This document shows, piece by piece, positions 25,455 to 34,500 of a DNA stretch of 43,419 nt (positions are counted from its first letter, which is position 1; each line of letters begins with the position of its first letter). This DNA is from Saprospiraceae bacterium (GTDB lineage Bacteria; Bacteroidota; Bacteroidia; Chitinophagales; Saprospiraceae). Below the pieces are notes generated by a model. The model saw nothing but the letters and a program-made list of their open reading frames with translations. It had not been told where the DNA came from and did no database searches. The translations under genes and the position numbers were made by a program. The DNA lies in the NCBI GenBank assembly GCA_020629935.1, contig JAHDCJ010000008.1, positions 1 to 43,419 of the forward strand. Direction: 5' to 3'.

Positions 25455-27389
25455 ATGAATGCTTTATTAAATGTATTTAAACGAAAAACTTATTGTCTCT
25501 TAGGAATACTAAATTTCTTAGTTGTTCTACATGTTCAATCCCAAAACGAGGACTGCAATGCGCCTGTAGGAATGAACCTTGGAGAACTACATGATGTACT
25601 CGTCGATGTATTCAAAACAGCTCGACCTTTCTGGGAAGGAAACATCAATACCTTTGAATGGGATACTGGAAATCCAATTCCTAAAGATAGTAATGGTTAT
25701 CCTACTGCGATCAACTCTTCTTCTGGAGCAGTAGCTCGTACTTTGGTCTTAGAAGGAACAAGGGGGGCTTATTCCGAAGGAACCTATACCTTGCTTTATG
25801 ATGGACGAGGAAAAATGTTTATCGATGAAGGATACGATCCCATTAATGTCGTTTATGATACCGCATTTTCAACGCATAATGGCATCAATAACCGAATAAC
25901 CTTTCAAGTTAACCCATCTGATTTAGGTTGTATTATCGAAATCGAAGAAACCATGCCGAGTAATCATATTCGGAATATTCGATTGATTCGACCCAATGAT
26001 CCAGGTACCGATTATCTTAATTCCTATGATACCGATTATTTCCGATCTACCCTTTATGATCGCTTAGAAGGATTTTCGGTGCTCCGTTTTATGGATTGGC
26101 AAGGAACCAACTTTTCTCCTATACAAACTTGGAATGATCGAACCTTACTCAGCCATCAAAAATGGAATGGAAATTTTGGTGAAGGAACTGGAATGCCTAT
26201 CGAAGCTCTAGTGCAACTGGTCAACCGTACGGGAATTTCTCCTTGGTTTTGCATGCCGCATCGAGCCGATGACCAATTCATCAATCAATTTGCTAGTTAT
26301 GTTAATGATCATATCAATGCCAATATTCCAATTTATGTGGAATACTCTAATGAAACATGGAATGATACCTTCTCCGATGATGCTTGGTTAGAAGGCCAGT
26401 CTGGACAAAGTAGTTATGCCACTGCAATGGGTAATGCCAATGGTTGGACAGGCTATTTCGAATCCTTTGGCCGATGGACAGCCCAACGGTCAGTAGAAAT
26501 ATTTGATATTTGGGATTCGGTTTTCGGAACAAATCAAGATCAAATTATCAAAGTACTTGGTATTCAAGTCGGACCCGATTTGGGCACGCCATTTACGCTT
26601 GATCATGTGGTAAATGGTTCGCCTGCTTGGCAACAAGCCGATTACCTTGCGATGGCTCCATACTTTGGTGGCGAATTTTCAGAATGGGATTATCCCGATA
26701 TAAATACTTGGTCAGTAGATCGGTTAATAGATAGCGTCGAAGCACATATTTTTGCCTATGATCATGGACCTTATTGGGCAGAACGAACAGTAGATTTAAT
26801 CCAAGGAGCACCTTATAATGGGGCTATTGAAGCTATCGCCTATGAAGGAGGACACCATCTCTACAGCCTACAAGGTCCTCCTGTTTCGGAGGGTGGAGTA
26901 GTGGCACAATTGTTTACAGATGCCGCAAGACATCCGAGAATGGGCGATATTTATCAAGATTATCTCGATTGGTGGACCAGCCTCAACCAAGGACCAATGG
27001 TACTCTTTAATCTAAATTCTACACCTACTTGGGGCAATTTCGGATTGATGGATGCGATAGATCAACCCATGTCTGAAGTGCCTTCCTTTGCAGCAACTAA
27101 AAGTTGGATCGATGAATGGTGTTTGGTGAATCCAATTAATGAAGTAAGTAATCACTTGTCTGATATTAAAGTGTTTCCAAATCCTGTTAGTGAGTACTTA
27201 CACATAGGAAGCGATTTTGAAATTTCGGCCTTAGAAATTACCAATCTTTTAGGACAGGTAGTTGCTTCTTATTCCAATATCAACCCATCTGGAATTAATG
27301 TATCCGCATGGCCAAATGGCACCTATTTTATTCGATTAAAAAATAGAAATACAAAGGATTGGATGGTTCAAAAAATAATCAAACTATAA
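25455..27389 (+). CDS. T9SS-exported putative glycoside hydrolase (clan GH-A-like)
   Basis: 644 residues with a signal peptide ending near HVQSQ. An N-terminal beta-rich part (about 35-175) is followed by a probable TIM barrel (about 190-560). Two acidic residues look catalytic: Glu300 in VEYSNETWND (Asn-Glu preceded by a strand, as in clan GH-A acid/bases) and Glu464 in AIAYEGGHHLY. The pair also fits proteins annotated as cellulose-binding or putative glycosidases in other bacteria, which share the EYSNExWN stretch. The end (about 570-644) is a type A sorting domain: VFPNPVSEYLHIG, TNLLGQVVASY, WPNGTYFIRLKN. The substrate is unknown; a polysaccharide is likely. It is followed 60 bases later by a beta-helix lipoprotein gene on the same strand, possibly co-transcribed. 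Confidence 0.8.
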   Translation: MNALLNVFKRKTYCLLGILNFLVVLHVQSQNEDCNAPVGMNLGELHDVLVDVFKTARPFWEGNINTFEWDTGNPIPKDSNGYPTAINSSSGAVARTLVLEGTRGAYSEGTYTLLYDGRGKMFIDEGYDPINVVYDTAFSTHNGINNRITFQVNPSDLGCIIEIEETMPSNHIRNIRLIRPNDPGTDYLNSYDTDYFRSTLYDRLEGFSVLRFMDWQGTNFSPIQTWNDRTLLSHQKWNGNFGEGTGMPIEALVQLVNRTGISPWFCMPHRADDQFINQFASYVNDHINANIPIYVEYSNETWNDTFSDDAWLEGQSGQSSYATAMGNANGWTGYFESFGRWTAQRSVEIFDIWDSVFGTNQDQIIKVLGIQVGPDLGTPFTLDHVVNGSPAWQQADYLAMAPYFGGEFSEWDYPDINTWSVDRLIDSVEAHIFAYDHGPYWAERTVDLIQGAPYNGAIEAIAYEGGHHLYSLQGPPVSEGGVVAQLFTDAARHPRMGDIYQDYLDWWTSLNQGPMVLFNLNSTPTWGNFGLMDAIDQPMSEVPSFAATKSWIDEWCLVNPINEVSNHLSDIKVFPNPVSEYLHIGSDFEISALEITNLLGQVVASYSNINPSGINVSAWPNGTYFIRLKNRNTKDWMVQKIIKL

Positions 27390-27449
27390 ACAGAAAATAA
27401 ATTTAACACTTCCTGTAACCCCAGGTTTAATCTATTAAAAATTAAAATT

Positions 27450-28721
27450 ATGAAAAATCAAACTGCTTTTTTCTTTCTTAAAATGTTATCTTTTTCTATT
27501 GTTGTTTCATTCTTTACTGCCTGTGAAGAGGGGGGAGATGGACCAGATACCGCTCCTCCAAGAGCATGTGAAACTATTTCCGAAGATATTGAAGTCACCA
27601 CTACTTTAGTTGATCTCAATGAAGATCCAGCTTATCCAGATTATTGTATAACTAGTAAAATTCATATCACCGATGGTGCAGGTCTTATTATTGAACCGGG
27701 GGTAGTTATTGAATTTGCCGAAGGCGCAGGCATTGATCTTGGTCTTTTGGGAATTTCTAAAGGATACCTTATTGCGGAAGGTACGGCTGATCGACCAATT
27801 ATTTTTACGGGAGAAGCTAAAATTCCGGGCTTTTGGAGAGGTATCCTTGTACCCTTCAATTCTTCTGATGTACGTAGTAAACTAGATCATTGTATTATTG
27901 AATACGCAGGGAGTGGTAATTTGGGTAACGGGGCAAGTTTTAGAGCAGGTCTTGGTGTCGCAAAATCTACAAATGGTACTAGGGGGCTTATTTCATTAAC
28001 CAATTCCATTATTCGACACACAGACGGAAAAGGATATGCCTGTCATGATTGCAGCGGATTAAATGAATTTGGGAATAACCATTTTGAATCCAATAGCCAA
28101 GAAGCCATTTACCTCAATGCTTATGGATTTTCTAAAATGGATAACAACACTACTTTTCTGAATAATGGAACGGATGGGGTCTCTCAAACTACCAGTGTTT
28201 TTTCAGATAGGATTGATGACGATCAAGTACATACCATTCAACCATTAAGCGGAAATAATGTGTACCACGTAAATAAAGGTATTCGATTAGAATCTGGAGG
28301 ACTAAAAATTTTGGCAGGGGCAAAGTTTGTAATGGCTGATGCACAAAAAGTTTGGATAGAAGCAGGTACATTTTTAGAAGCTATCGGAACATCGAGTAAC
28401 CCAATAATTTTTAGAGGTAGACTAGCAGGAACTCCAAGTTGGAATGCCATCTACTTTAAATCTTTCAATACCAATAATCAGTTGTCTTATTGTGATATTT
28501 CAGAAGCAGGAGTCGGTATTATTCGCAATAATACTTGTCATGGAACAGCTAGCATAGGTCTAGATTATTGGTTTGGAACAGGAGCAAATGCCAATATAAA
28601 TAATTGCAATATTACAGACGGTGGAGGTTGTGGTATCTTTACAGATGAAGATAATGCTGGCAATATTACACAAAGTGGAAATACCTTTTTACGCTTGGCA
28701 GGAACAGATATTTGCAATTAA
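27450..28721 (+). CDS. Lipoprotein with right-handed beta-helix
   Basis: 423 residues. The signal peptide ends in SFFTAC, with Cys25 the likely lipid anchor, followed by an acidic/Pro linker (EEGGDGPDTAPP). The rest alternates short strands and turns of a right-handed parallel beta-helix: LIIEPGVVIEFAEGAGIDLG, YLIAEGTADRPIIFTGEA, LDHCIIEYAGSG, then LTNSIIRHTDGKG and later rungs. It resembles the large Bacteroidota group of surface lipoproteins annotated only by the beta-helix. No catalytic residues of polysaccharide lyases are obvious. Given its position after a secreted glycosidase it may bind or process a polysaccharide, but this is context only. A strong terminator follows. Confidence 0.8.
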   Translation: MKNQTAFFFLKMLSFSIVVSFFTACEEGGDGPDTAPPRACETISEDIEVTTTLVDLNEDPAYPDYCITSKIHITDGAGLIIEPGVVIEFAEGAGIDLGLLGISKGYLIAEGTADRPIIFTGEAKIPGFWRGILVPFNSSDVRSKLDHCIIEYAGSGNLGNGASFRAGLGVAKSTNGTRGLISLTNSIIRHTDGKGYACHDCSGLNEFGNNHFESNSQEAIYLNAYGFSKMDNNTTFLNNGTDGVSQTTSVFSDRIDDDQVHTIQPLSGNNVYHVNKGIRLESGGLKILAGAKFVMADAQKVWIEAGTFLEAIGTSSNPIIFRGRLAGTPSWNAIYFKSFNTNNQLSYCDISEAGVGIIRNNTCHGTASIGLDYWFGTGANANINNCNITDGGGCGIFTDEDNAGNITQSGNTFLRLAGTDICN

Positions 28722-28767
28722 ATGCTATTTGCTCAAAAGCAACAATTTATTAAATTATAACGTTTTA

Positions 28768-28803
28768 AAGGTAAGTTGATTCGCTCAACTTACCTTTTTT
28801 TAT
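28768..28803 (+). terminator. Strong intrinsic terminator of the beta-helix lipoprotein gene
   Basis: AAGGTAAGTTGA (28768-28779) and TCAACTTACCTT (28785-28796) form a perfect 12-bp stem with a 5-base loop and a run of T residues. Confidence 0.9.
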
Positions 28804-29082
28804 CCTTAACATTAAAGTGATCTTTGGAATTGCATTATTGGGGCGGCTACTTTTTTTGATGCTCAAAAAAAGCACCGTGCTATCCGTTCTTATGTGCTCA
28901 TTGCATTCCGCGCATACCACTTCTATCACTGCCGCAGTTTTAAGTTTTTGGTTCATTCTGAAACACTTTTATTCTTGACCTCGTATAAATAATCGAAAAA
29001 TTGCAAACCAAATAATCAGTCTATAGAAAGTAAACTATACTTAATTTATTCCTTAATCCATTCCCCAAACAATGGATGTCTT

Positions 29083-29100
29083 TTAGATCAAATGATCTAA
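29083..29100. promoter_or_regulatory. Perfect 8-bp inverted repeat, possible operator
   Basis: TTAGATCA and TGATCTAA separated by AA, 33 bases before the start codon at 29134. Symmetry and position fit a repressor site; no regulator gene is nearby and no second copy was seen. Confidence 0.3.
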
Positions 29101-29133
29101 TTGTAATTGGAAAATAAACGTAAAATAGAGTTT

Positions 29134-29562
29134 ATGAAAAAATGGTTGATCTTGGTAATCATTACCTTAGGTATAAGTTTAACTTTTAGTACCTGTAAAA
29201 GAAATAGTGAATTTAAATTGATCTTTTTAGATGGTCTTTGGCTCGATCAAACTTGGAATTATAGTATTGATACTTCCTTAACCGCTCCATTACATTGGGT
29301 GTTTTCTGCAAAGCAAAAAAATGCTCGAATTATAGAAGTTCCTGAAAATGATTTTGGTTTTATTGAAAATGAAATCGTAATTCAAGGGCTACGAAAAGAA
29401 GGAAATACTTCTTATTCAGGTTTTGGAACCATCAAAGGAGTAGAATCTTCTTTCTATCAAAATGTAAATGTAGAAATAATAGAAATAGACGAAAATCATA
29501 TCCGTTTGGAATACGATTGCGAACTATGTACAGAAAATATATTTGTTTTGGAACGGATTTAA
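29134..29562 (+). CDS. Small hypothetical secreted or lipoprotein
   Basis: 142 residues from the ATG at 29134; an in-frame TTG at 29107 would put nine polar residues before the signal peptide. The signal peptide (MKKWLILVIITLGISL) is followed by FSTC, an imperfect lipobox. The body is beta-rich: LDGLWLDQTWNYSI, GFIENEIVIQGLRKEGN, NVEIIEIDENHIRLEYD, with a C-terminal CELC pair. The function is unknown. The stop codon overlaps the stop of the convergent acetate kinase fusion by four bases (TTAA), so there is no terminator between them and the two transcripts must overlap. Confidence 0.7.
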   Translation: MKKWLILVIITLGISLTFSTCKRNSEFKLIFLDGLWLDQTWNYSIDTSLTAPLHWVFSAKQKNARIIEVPENDFGFIENEIVIQGLRKEGNTSYSGFGTIKGVESSFYQNVNVEIIEIDENHIRLEYDCELCTENIFVLERI

Positions 29563-31367
29563 ATTTTCTTTTTCTTCAAAGTAGCTAGTCCTTCTGTTGC
29601 TATTAAGGCGCCTGTCGCGCCAATGCCCATTTCGGCGGCATTGCCTTCATCTGTATCAATATGCATTTCCAATTTATATTTTGGAGAAACGCGGATAAGT
29701 ACATTGCCAAATACCAAACTCCGCATACCATTTTGTACCGCTACTTCCACAATATCTCGATCTTCTACACCAAAGATTTGAGCATCTTCCGGAGTCATAT
29801 GAATATGCCGCCAAGCACAAATGACTCCATCTTTTAGATCAACAGCACCTTTAGGTCCAATGACTTTGACTCCAGGTGTATTTTCAATTTTCCCTGACTC
29901 TCTAATGGGGGCATCTAATCCTAAAAAGAACTCATCTGTCCTAGAAATTTCAATTTGATTTTTAGATCGACATGGGCCTAAAATTCGAACGCGCTCAATC
30001 GTATTTTTGGGGCCTACAATGGCTACAGTTTCATTAGCGGCAAACTGATTTGGTTGAGATAAAGGTTTCTTTTCTGTTAATTGATAACCTTCTCCAAAAA
30101 GTGCTTCCAAAGTCTCTTGAGTAATGTGCATATGTCGCGCCGAAACCGCAATAGGAATAGGAGGAACCGTATTGACTTCGTTTTCTTTAGCAATTAGTTT
30201 AGACGCTTGTTTGGCAATAGAAAATTGCTCGTCTGTACGAACCGCTAATAGTTTAACACGACTATGATTCATCGAAAAATCAACGACCGAATTACTTGCG
30301 CTTAACTGAACTGCCGTATTTTTATCTTCATTAATAATGGCACCTAAATAATCTAATCGTTGAGCCGCACGATGTCGAATCACAGGACTATTTTCGCCAA
30401 TTCCTCCAGTAAAAATAATTGCGTCTACACCGCCCATTATGGCTGCATAAGCTCCAATATATTTTCTTAAACGATGCGTAAAAACTTGAATGGCTAATCG
30501 ACAATCTTCATTACCTTCTGTAGATTTTTGAATAATGTCTCGCATATCATTACTAATGCCAGAAAGCCCTTTTAATCCTGATTCTCTATTCAATAAATCA
30601 TCGATCTCTTGAATACTTAAATTTTCTTTTTCTTTCAAAAATAAAAGTAAACCTGGATCTAAATCACCACTACGCGTTCCCATCACTAATCCTTCTAATG
30701 GCGTCATGCCCATACTGGTCTCAATCGAACGACCGAATTCCACTGCGGCCAAACTACAACCATTTCCTAAATGACAAGAAATTAATCGCAATGATCGCCA
30801 ATCGGCTTGTAAGTATTTGGCCGCCGCTTTGGTTACAAACTGATGACTTGTTCCATGAAATCCAAAACGCTTAATACCATGTTTCTCTCTTACCGCTTTG
30901 GGTAAAGCATACGTCTTCGCTCGGTTAGGCAGTGTTTGGTGAAAAGCAGTATCAAAAACAGCGACATGAGGTAAGTCCTTAAAACAACTTCGTGCAATCC
31001 GAATTCCTAAAAGATTGATTGGATTGTGTAATGGAGCAAGCTCAATAAGCGATTCAATTTTTGATTCTATTTGCTCATCAATCATTACTGCTTGATCAAA
31101 ATCATCTCCTCCATGAACTACCCGATGACCAATGCCATCAATTGGAGTGTCTCCTAAACGGTTGGTCAATTCTTTTAATGCAAATTCAAGAATCTTTTCC
31201 GCATTCGTTTCCTTGCAATGGATAGGGTTTTCTTCAGTAGAAAAACGAATGATTGGTTCAGCAGGAATACGTTCTACACTCATTATGAGTAAACGATCAC
31301 CACTCGTAGCTTGGATAACTTCAGCCTTAATGGAAGAACTTCCACAGTTTAATACTAATATGTTCAT
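29559..31367 (-). CDS. Acetate kinase fused to PduL-type phosphotransacylase
   Basis: 602 residues in two enzyme domains. The N-terminal acetate/propionate kinase (1 to about 390) has the phosphate-binding start LVLNCGSSSIKAEV, Arg82 in GHRVVHGG, Asp139 in VFDTAFH, His171 in FGFHGTSH and FTGGIGENSP at 319-328. The C-terminal part (about 403-595) is PduL: zinc-ligand HMH (412-414), HIH (521-523), and His569 in LEMHIDTDEGNAAEMG. PduL makes acyl phosphate from acyl-CoA and the kinase turns acyl phosphate plus ADP into acetate and ATP, so one chain could carry the whole acetyl-CoA-to-acetate (or reverse) route. Usually these are separate ack and pta/pduL genes. There is no microcompartment encapsulation peptide or shell gene nearby, so it should be cytoplasmic. 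It is monocistronic. Confidence 0.93.
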   Translation of the reverse strand: MNILVLNCGSSSIKAEVIQATSGDRLLIMSVERIPAEPIIRFSTEENPIHCKETNAEKILEFALKELTNRLGDTPIDGIGHRVVHGGDDFDQAVMIDEQIESKIESLIELAPLHNPINLLGIRIARSCFKDLPHVAVFDTAFHQTLPNRAKTYALPKAVREKHGIKRFGFHGTSHQFVTKAAAKYLQADWRSLRLISCHLGNGCSLAAVEFGRSIETSMGMTPLEGLVMGTRSGDLDPGLLLFLKEKENLSIQEIDDLLNRESGLKGLSGISNDMRDIIQKSTEGNEDCRLAIQVFTHRLRKYIGAYAAIMGGVDAIIFTGGIGENSPVIRHRAAQRLDYLGAIINEDKNTAVQLSASNSVVDFSMNHSRVKLLAVRTDEQFSIAKQASKLIAKENEVNTVPPIPIAVSARHMHITQETLEALFGEGYQLTEKKPLSQPNQFAANETVAIVGPKNTIERVRILGPCRSKNQIEISRTDEFFLGLDAPIRESGKIENTPGVKVIGPKGAVDLKDGVICAWRHIHMTPEDAQIFGVEDRDIVEVAVQNGMRSLVFGNVLIRVSPKYKLEMHIDTDEGNAAEMGIGATGALIATEGLATLKKKKI

Positions 31368-31409
31368 GGACTAAAAAATTTGAAGCGAAATTAGTTGTTT
31401 TTTTGAAAT

Positions 31410-31438
31410 AAAAAAAGCCTGCAATATAGCAGGCTTTT
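31410..31438 (-). terminator. Terminator of the amidase gene
   Basis: AAAAGCCTGC (31413-31422) and GCAGGCTTTT (31429-31438) form a perfect stem with a 6-base loop. On the minus strand the stem ends in a run of seven T residues. It lies about 90 bases past the amidase stop and separates it from the acetate kinase fusion. Confidence 0.9.
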
Positions 31439-31526
31439 GGATGATTAGATTTATACTGAAATGGTATTAAAGATTCTATAGCTGAATCTTCATAAGATAA
31501 ACTGTTTATCTATAAATTCGTTTATC

Positions 31527-34500
31527 TTACTGAATAATTAGTTTTCCAGATTCCGTTTGATTGTTAAATGTCAAAGTGTATGTATATAAACCTGCACTAT
31601 ATTGATGTGTGGGAATTATTTCTTGATGGTTAGGATTCACCTCCCATTGTTTTTCCAATATGAGTTTCCCAGTAATATCGTGAATCATCAAATGAACTCC
31701 TCCAGTATAATTTGATTTTAATTCAAAACGAACAAAATCAGTGGCAGGATTTGGAAAAACATCTACACCAAAATATCCTTTTTGAGTTAATACTACTACA
31801 TTAGAATACGAAATACTACCATCTAAATTAACCAATTGGATTCGATAATATGTTTTAGAAAAAGGAGGCTGATCTTCATAGGAATAAGAAAGCTCACCTT
31901 CAAAATTACCCGCAGCAGCTATTTTTTGAATAGAAGAAAAATTAAATCCATCTTTACTTGATTGTACTTGGAAATAATCAGTTTCTTGTTCGTTTAAAGT
32001 GGTCCAATCTAAATGGTTTATTAATCCATCATTTCTACCTGTGAGTTCCAATGATTCGATATCTAAAAATAAAGGATCAAGAAAAGAAACGGCATTACAC
32101 ATCAATGAATTTCTAGTTGATGTTGAGATCACAGTTTCTAAAGGAAAACCAAAGTTAACCACACCAAAAGTGTTTTTGTATGCAACTGCTGCGCCATCAG
32201 CGGTGCCCCCAGAATAATTTAATACGACCGAAGATCCACCATTAGCTCCTAAGCGATCAGGAAATTCTGAGTCATAATAACAATTGGTATTATCGTCAAA
32301 AGAACCCGCAACTCCAGCAAAAATTTGACCAGCTACTCCTGTAAAATTATACGTTCCACCATCATCGCCAAGATAGGTCGCTTTCAAATAATTATTATAA
32401 AAACCTTGTTGCAATGCAGTAGAAGATCCTCTGCCTAAATGCCAACCAATTTCTGCCCCCGAAACAATAATGTCTCCACCTGCATCAAGATAGTTTTGGA
32501 CTACCGCAATTTCTGTATTATCAAAGGTTTCGTCGACTGTAGATTCTTCTCCTAAATACCAATTCACTAAAGTGTAGGGTAATAGACTAATATCTCCATC
32601 TCGAACCGCTTCATTTTGAGCGCCATCAAAAGCAATTGAAGGATTACAAGAGGCTAATGCATGAGCATGTTCTGTAGCATAATCAAAACTATTCATACGC
32701 TCCAAAAAGAGTCTTCTTAGATTTACCAGAGCACCACTTGATGTTTTTCTTATGGCTCCGGCTCGATCTATTCTATCAAATCCGTCAACAATTACATAAG
32801 GTACGGCAGTGCCTGTAGTTGGTGTTCTTGCAGGAACTACAGAAGTCGGAAAAGATTCTCCGCCACTATTGACAGAACTCACTCTGAAAAAATAGGTTGT
32901 TCCAGGTGAAAGTCCAGTTACGGTATATGAATTTCCTGTGGCTAATACACCATCTGCAAATGCTCTTCCATGCGTACCTACATAAACTTTATAACCTGTA
33001 GGAGCATCGCCTTCTATTTCCCAAGAAGGACCACTGCCTGCAGCAGGTGGGGCATCCCAAGTTAAAGTGATTTGTCCGGTTCCAGAATTTTTGGCTACTA
33101 AATGGGTAGGCGCTTCAGGTGTTAAAACGGAAGGTGATCCATCTCGATCATTAAAAAACTTAACGATTCCTTGATACATGGCTCTTGCTGCTAAGTCTCT
33201 GAAAAATGGAGTAGTTAATGCGAGTGCATCATCTGGGTTGTCATGAAAAGCAACTTCCATTAGCGTACCAGGCATAGTACTTAATTCTCGAACTTCTCCA
33301 AAGTTTGCGTATTTAACTCCACGATCATTCCATGTTGCATCCCAACCACCTTTTATATCATTGATCAATTCATTGTGAATAAATCCTTGTAAGTCGTAAC
33401 TACCTGCCGTTACTGGAAAACTTCCATTTGACCCATCATAAGCATAAGTAACGGTTCCTCTTGCTGTTCCATTAGCAGAGGCATTGGTATGCCAAGCTAA
33501 ATAGATGGCATTGGCTTGCTCTGTAGCTGTTCCTTTAGCTAATTCATATTCTGCATAATGAGGTCGCATGGTCACATCTCCTCGACAAGTAGGGTAGTAT
33601 TGATAAGGGGCATACATTCTAGCAGATTCCTCAAATCGCGGTTTGTTTGTTGGTCCTGCACTCGTAGTTGTACAATCCACAATATCTCTTGCGGCTCCAG
33701 CAGCTCCATTGATTCCTCCACCAAATCGGACAGCGTCAGCAATGATTACTTGTGAAGCAGTAGGATCAGAAGTTTCATTCGTCAAAGTAACGGAAGCGGG
33801 TCCTCCTGGTTCAAAATAAAATTGGCCTAGATATCCCCATGTATTTCCATGTACTTCTTGGTTTTTACTTACCCAAGTACTCCCACCCGCGTGATCTACT
33901 CGATATCGAGCATCTACCGTCCGATTCGCATTTGATCTAAAAAGTACGGAAACCCAATACCAACCTTTTTCAGGAATGGTGGCAGACCACGTTGCGGTAG
34001 CGTCAGCTGCTCCGTTTACAGTACTTGCATATCGATAGCCATTGGCTTGATCTAATAAGCCATTGGTTGGGTTATAACCCGTAGAGGTAGTCGAAGACCA
34101 AGAGCCAGTTTCCGAATAACCTGCTTCAGTATTATCGACAATCACTTCATTTTCATTGACATCACGTTCACGAACCATCCAGACGTTAGCTCCTGCGTTG
34201 GTTAAGTATTTAATTAGGTAATAATTAATTCCTTCAATACTTCCAAAATCCTCTACCATGTCATTGGTATTTCCCCTTTGGGTAGAGTAGTTGGTAAGTG
34301 ACGTATAGTATAACCAACCATGTCCTGGACTTAGCCAAACTGTTTTGCCAGAAAGTGAACCCGAAATTTGTCCTTGCGCTAGATAAGGATTTCTAAATTT
34401 AGATTCGTTGATTTTTTTCATTAGTGCCTTATTATCAGAAGCTCGAATGGGTAGCCCTGGATCTACGGCAATTTCTTCGGCTGGATAAGTACGCGGCGGC

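Larger units (their letters stand above)
28722..29133. other. 412-base intergenic region
   Basis: Contains the terminator at 28768-28803, a minus-strand 63-codon open frame (28765-28956) that runs through that terminator and has no recognised homolog, and a perfect inverted repeat TTAGATCA-AA-TGATCTAA (29083-29100) just before the next gene, a possible operator. Confidence 0.5.
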
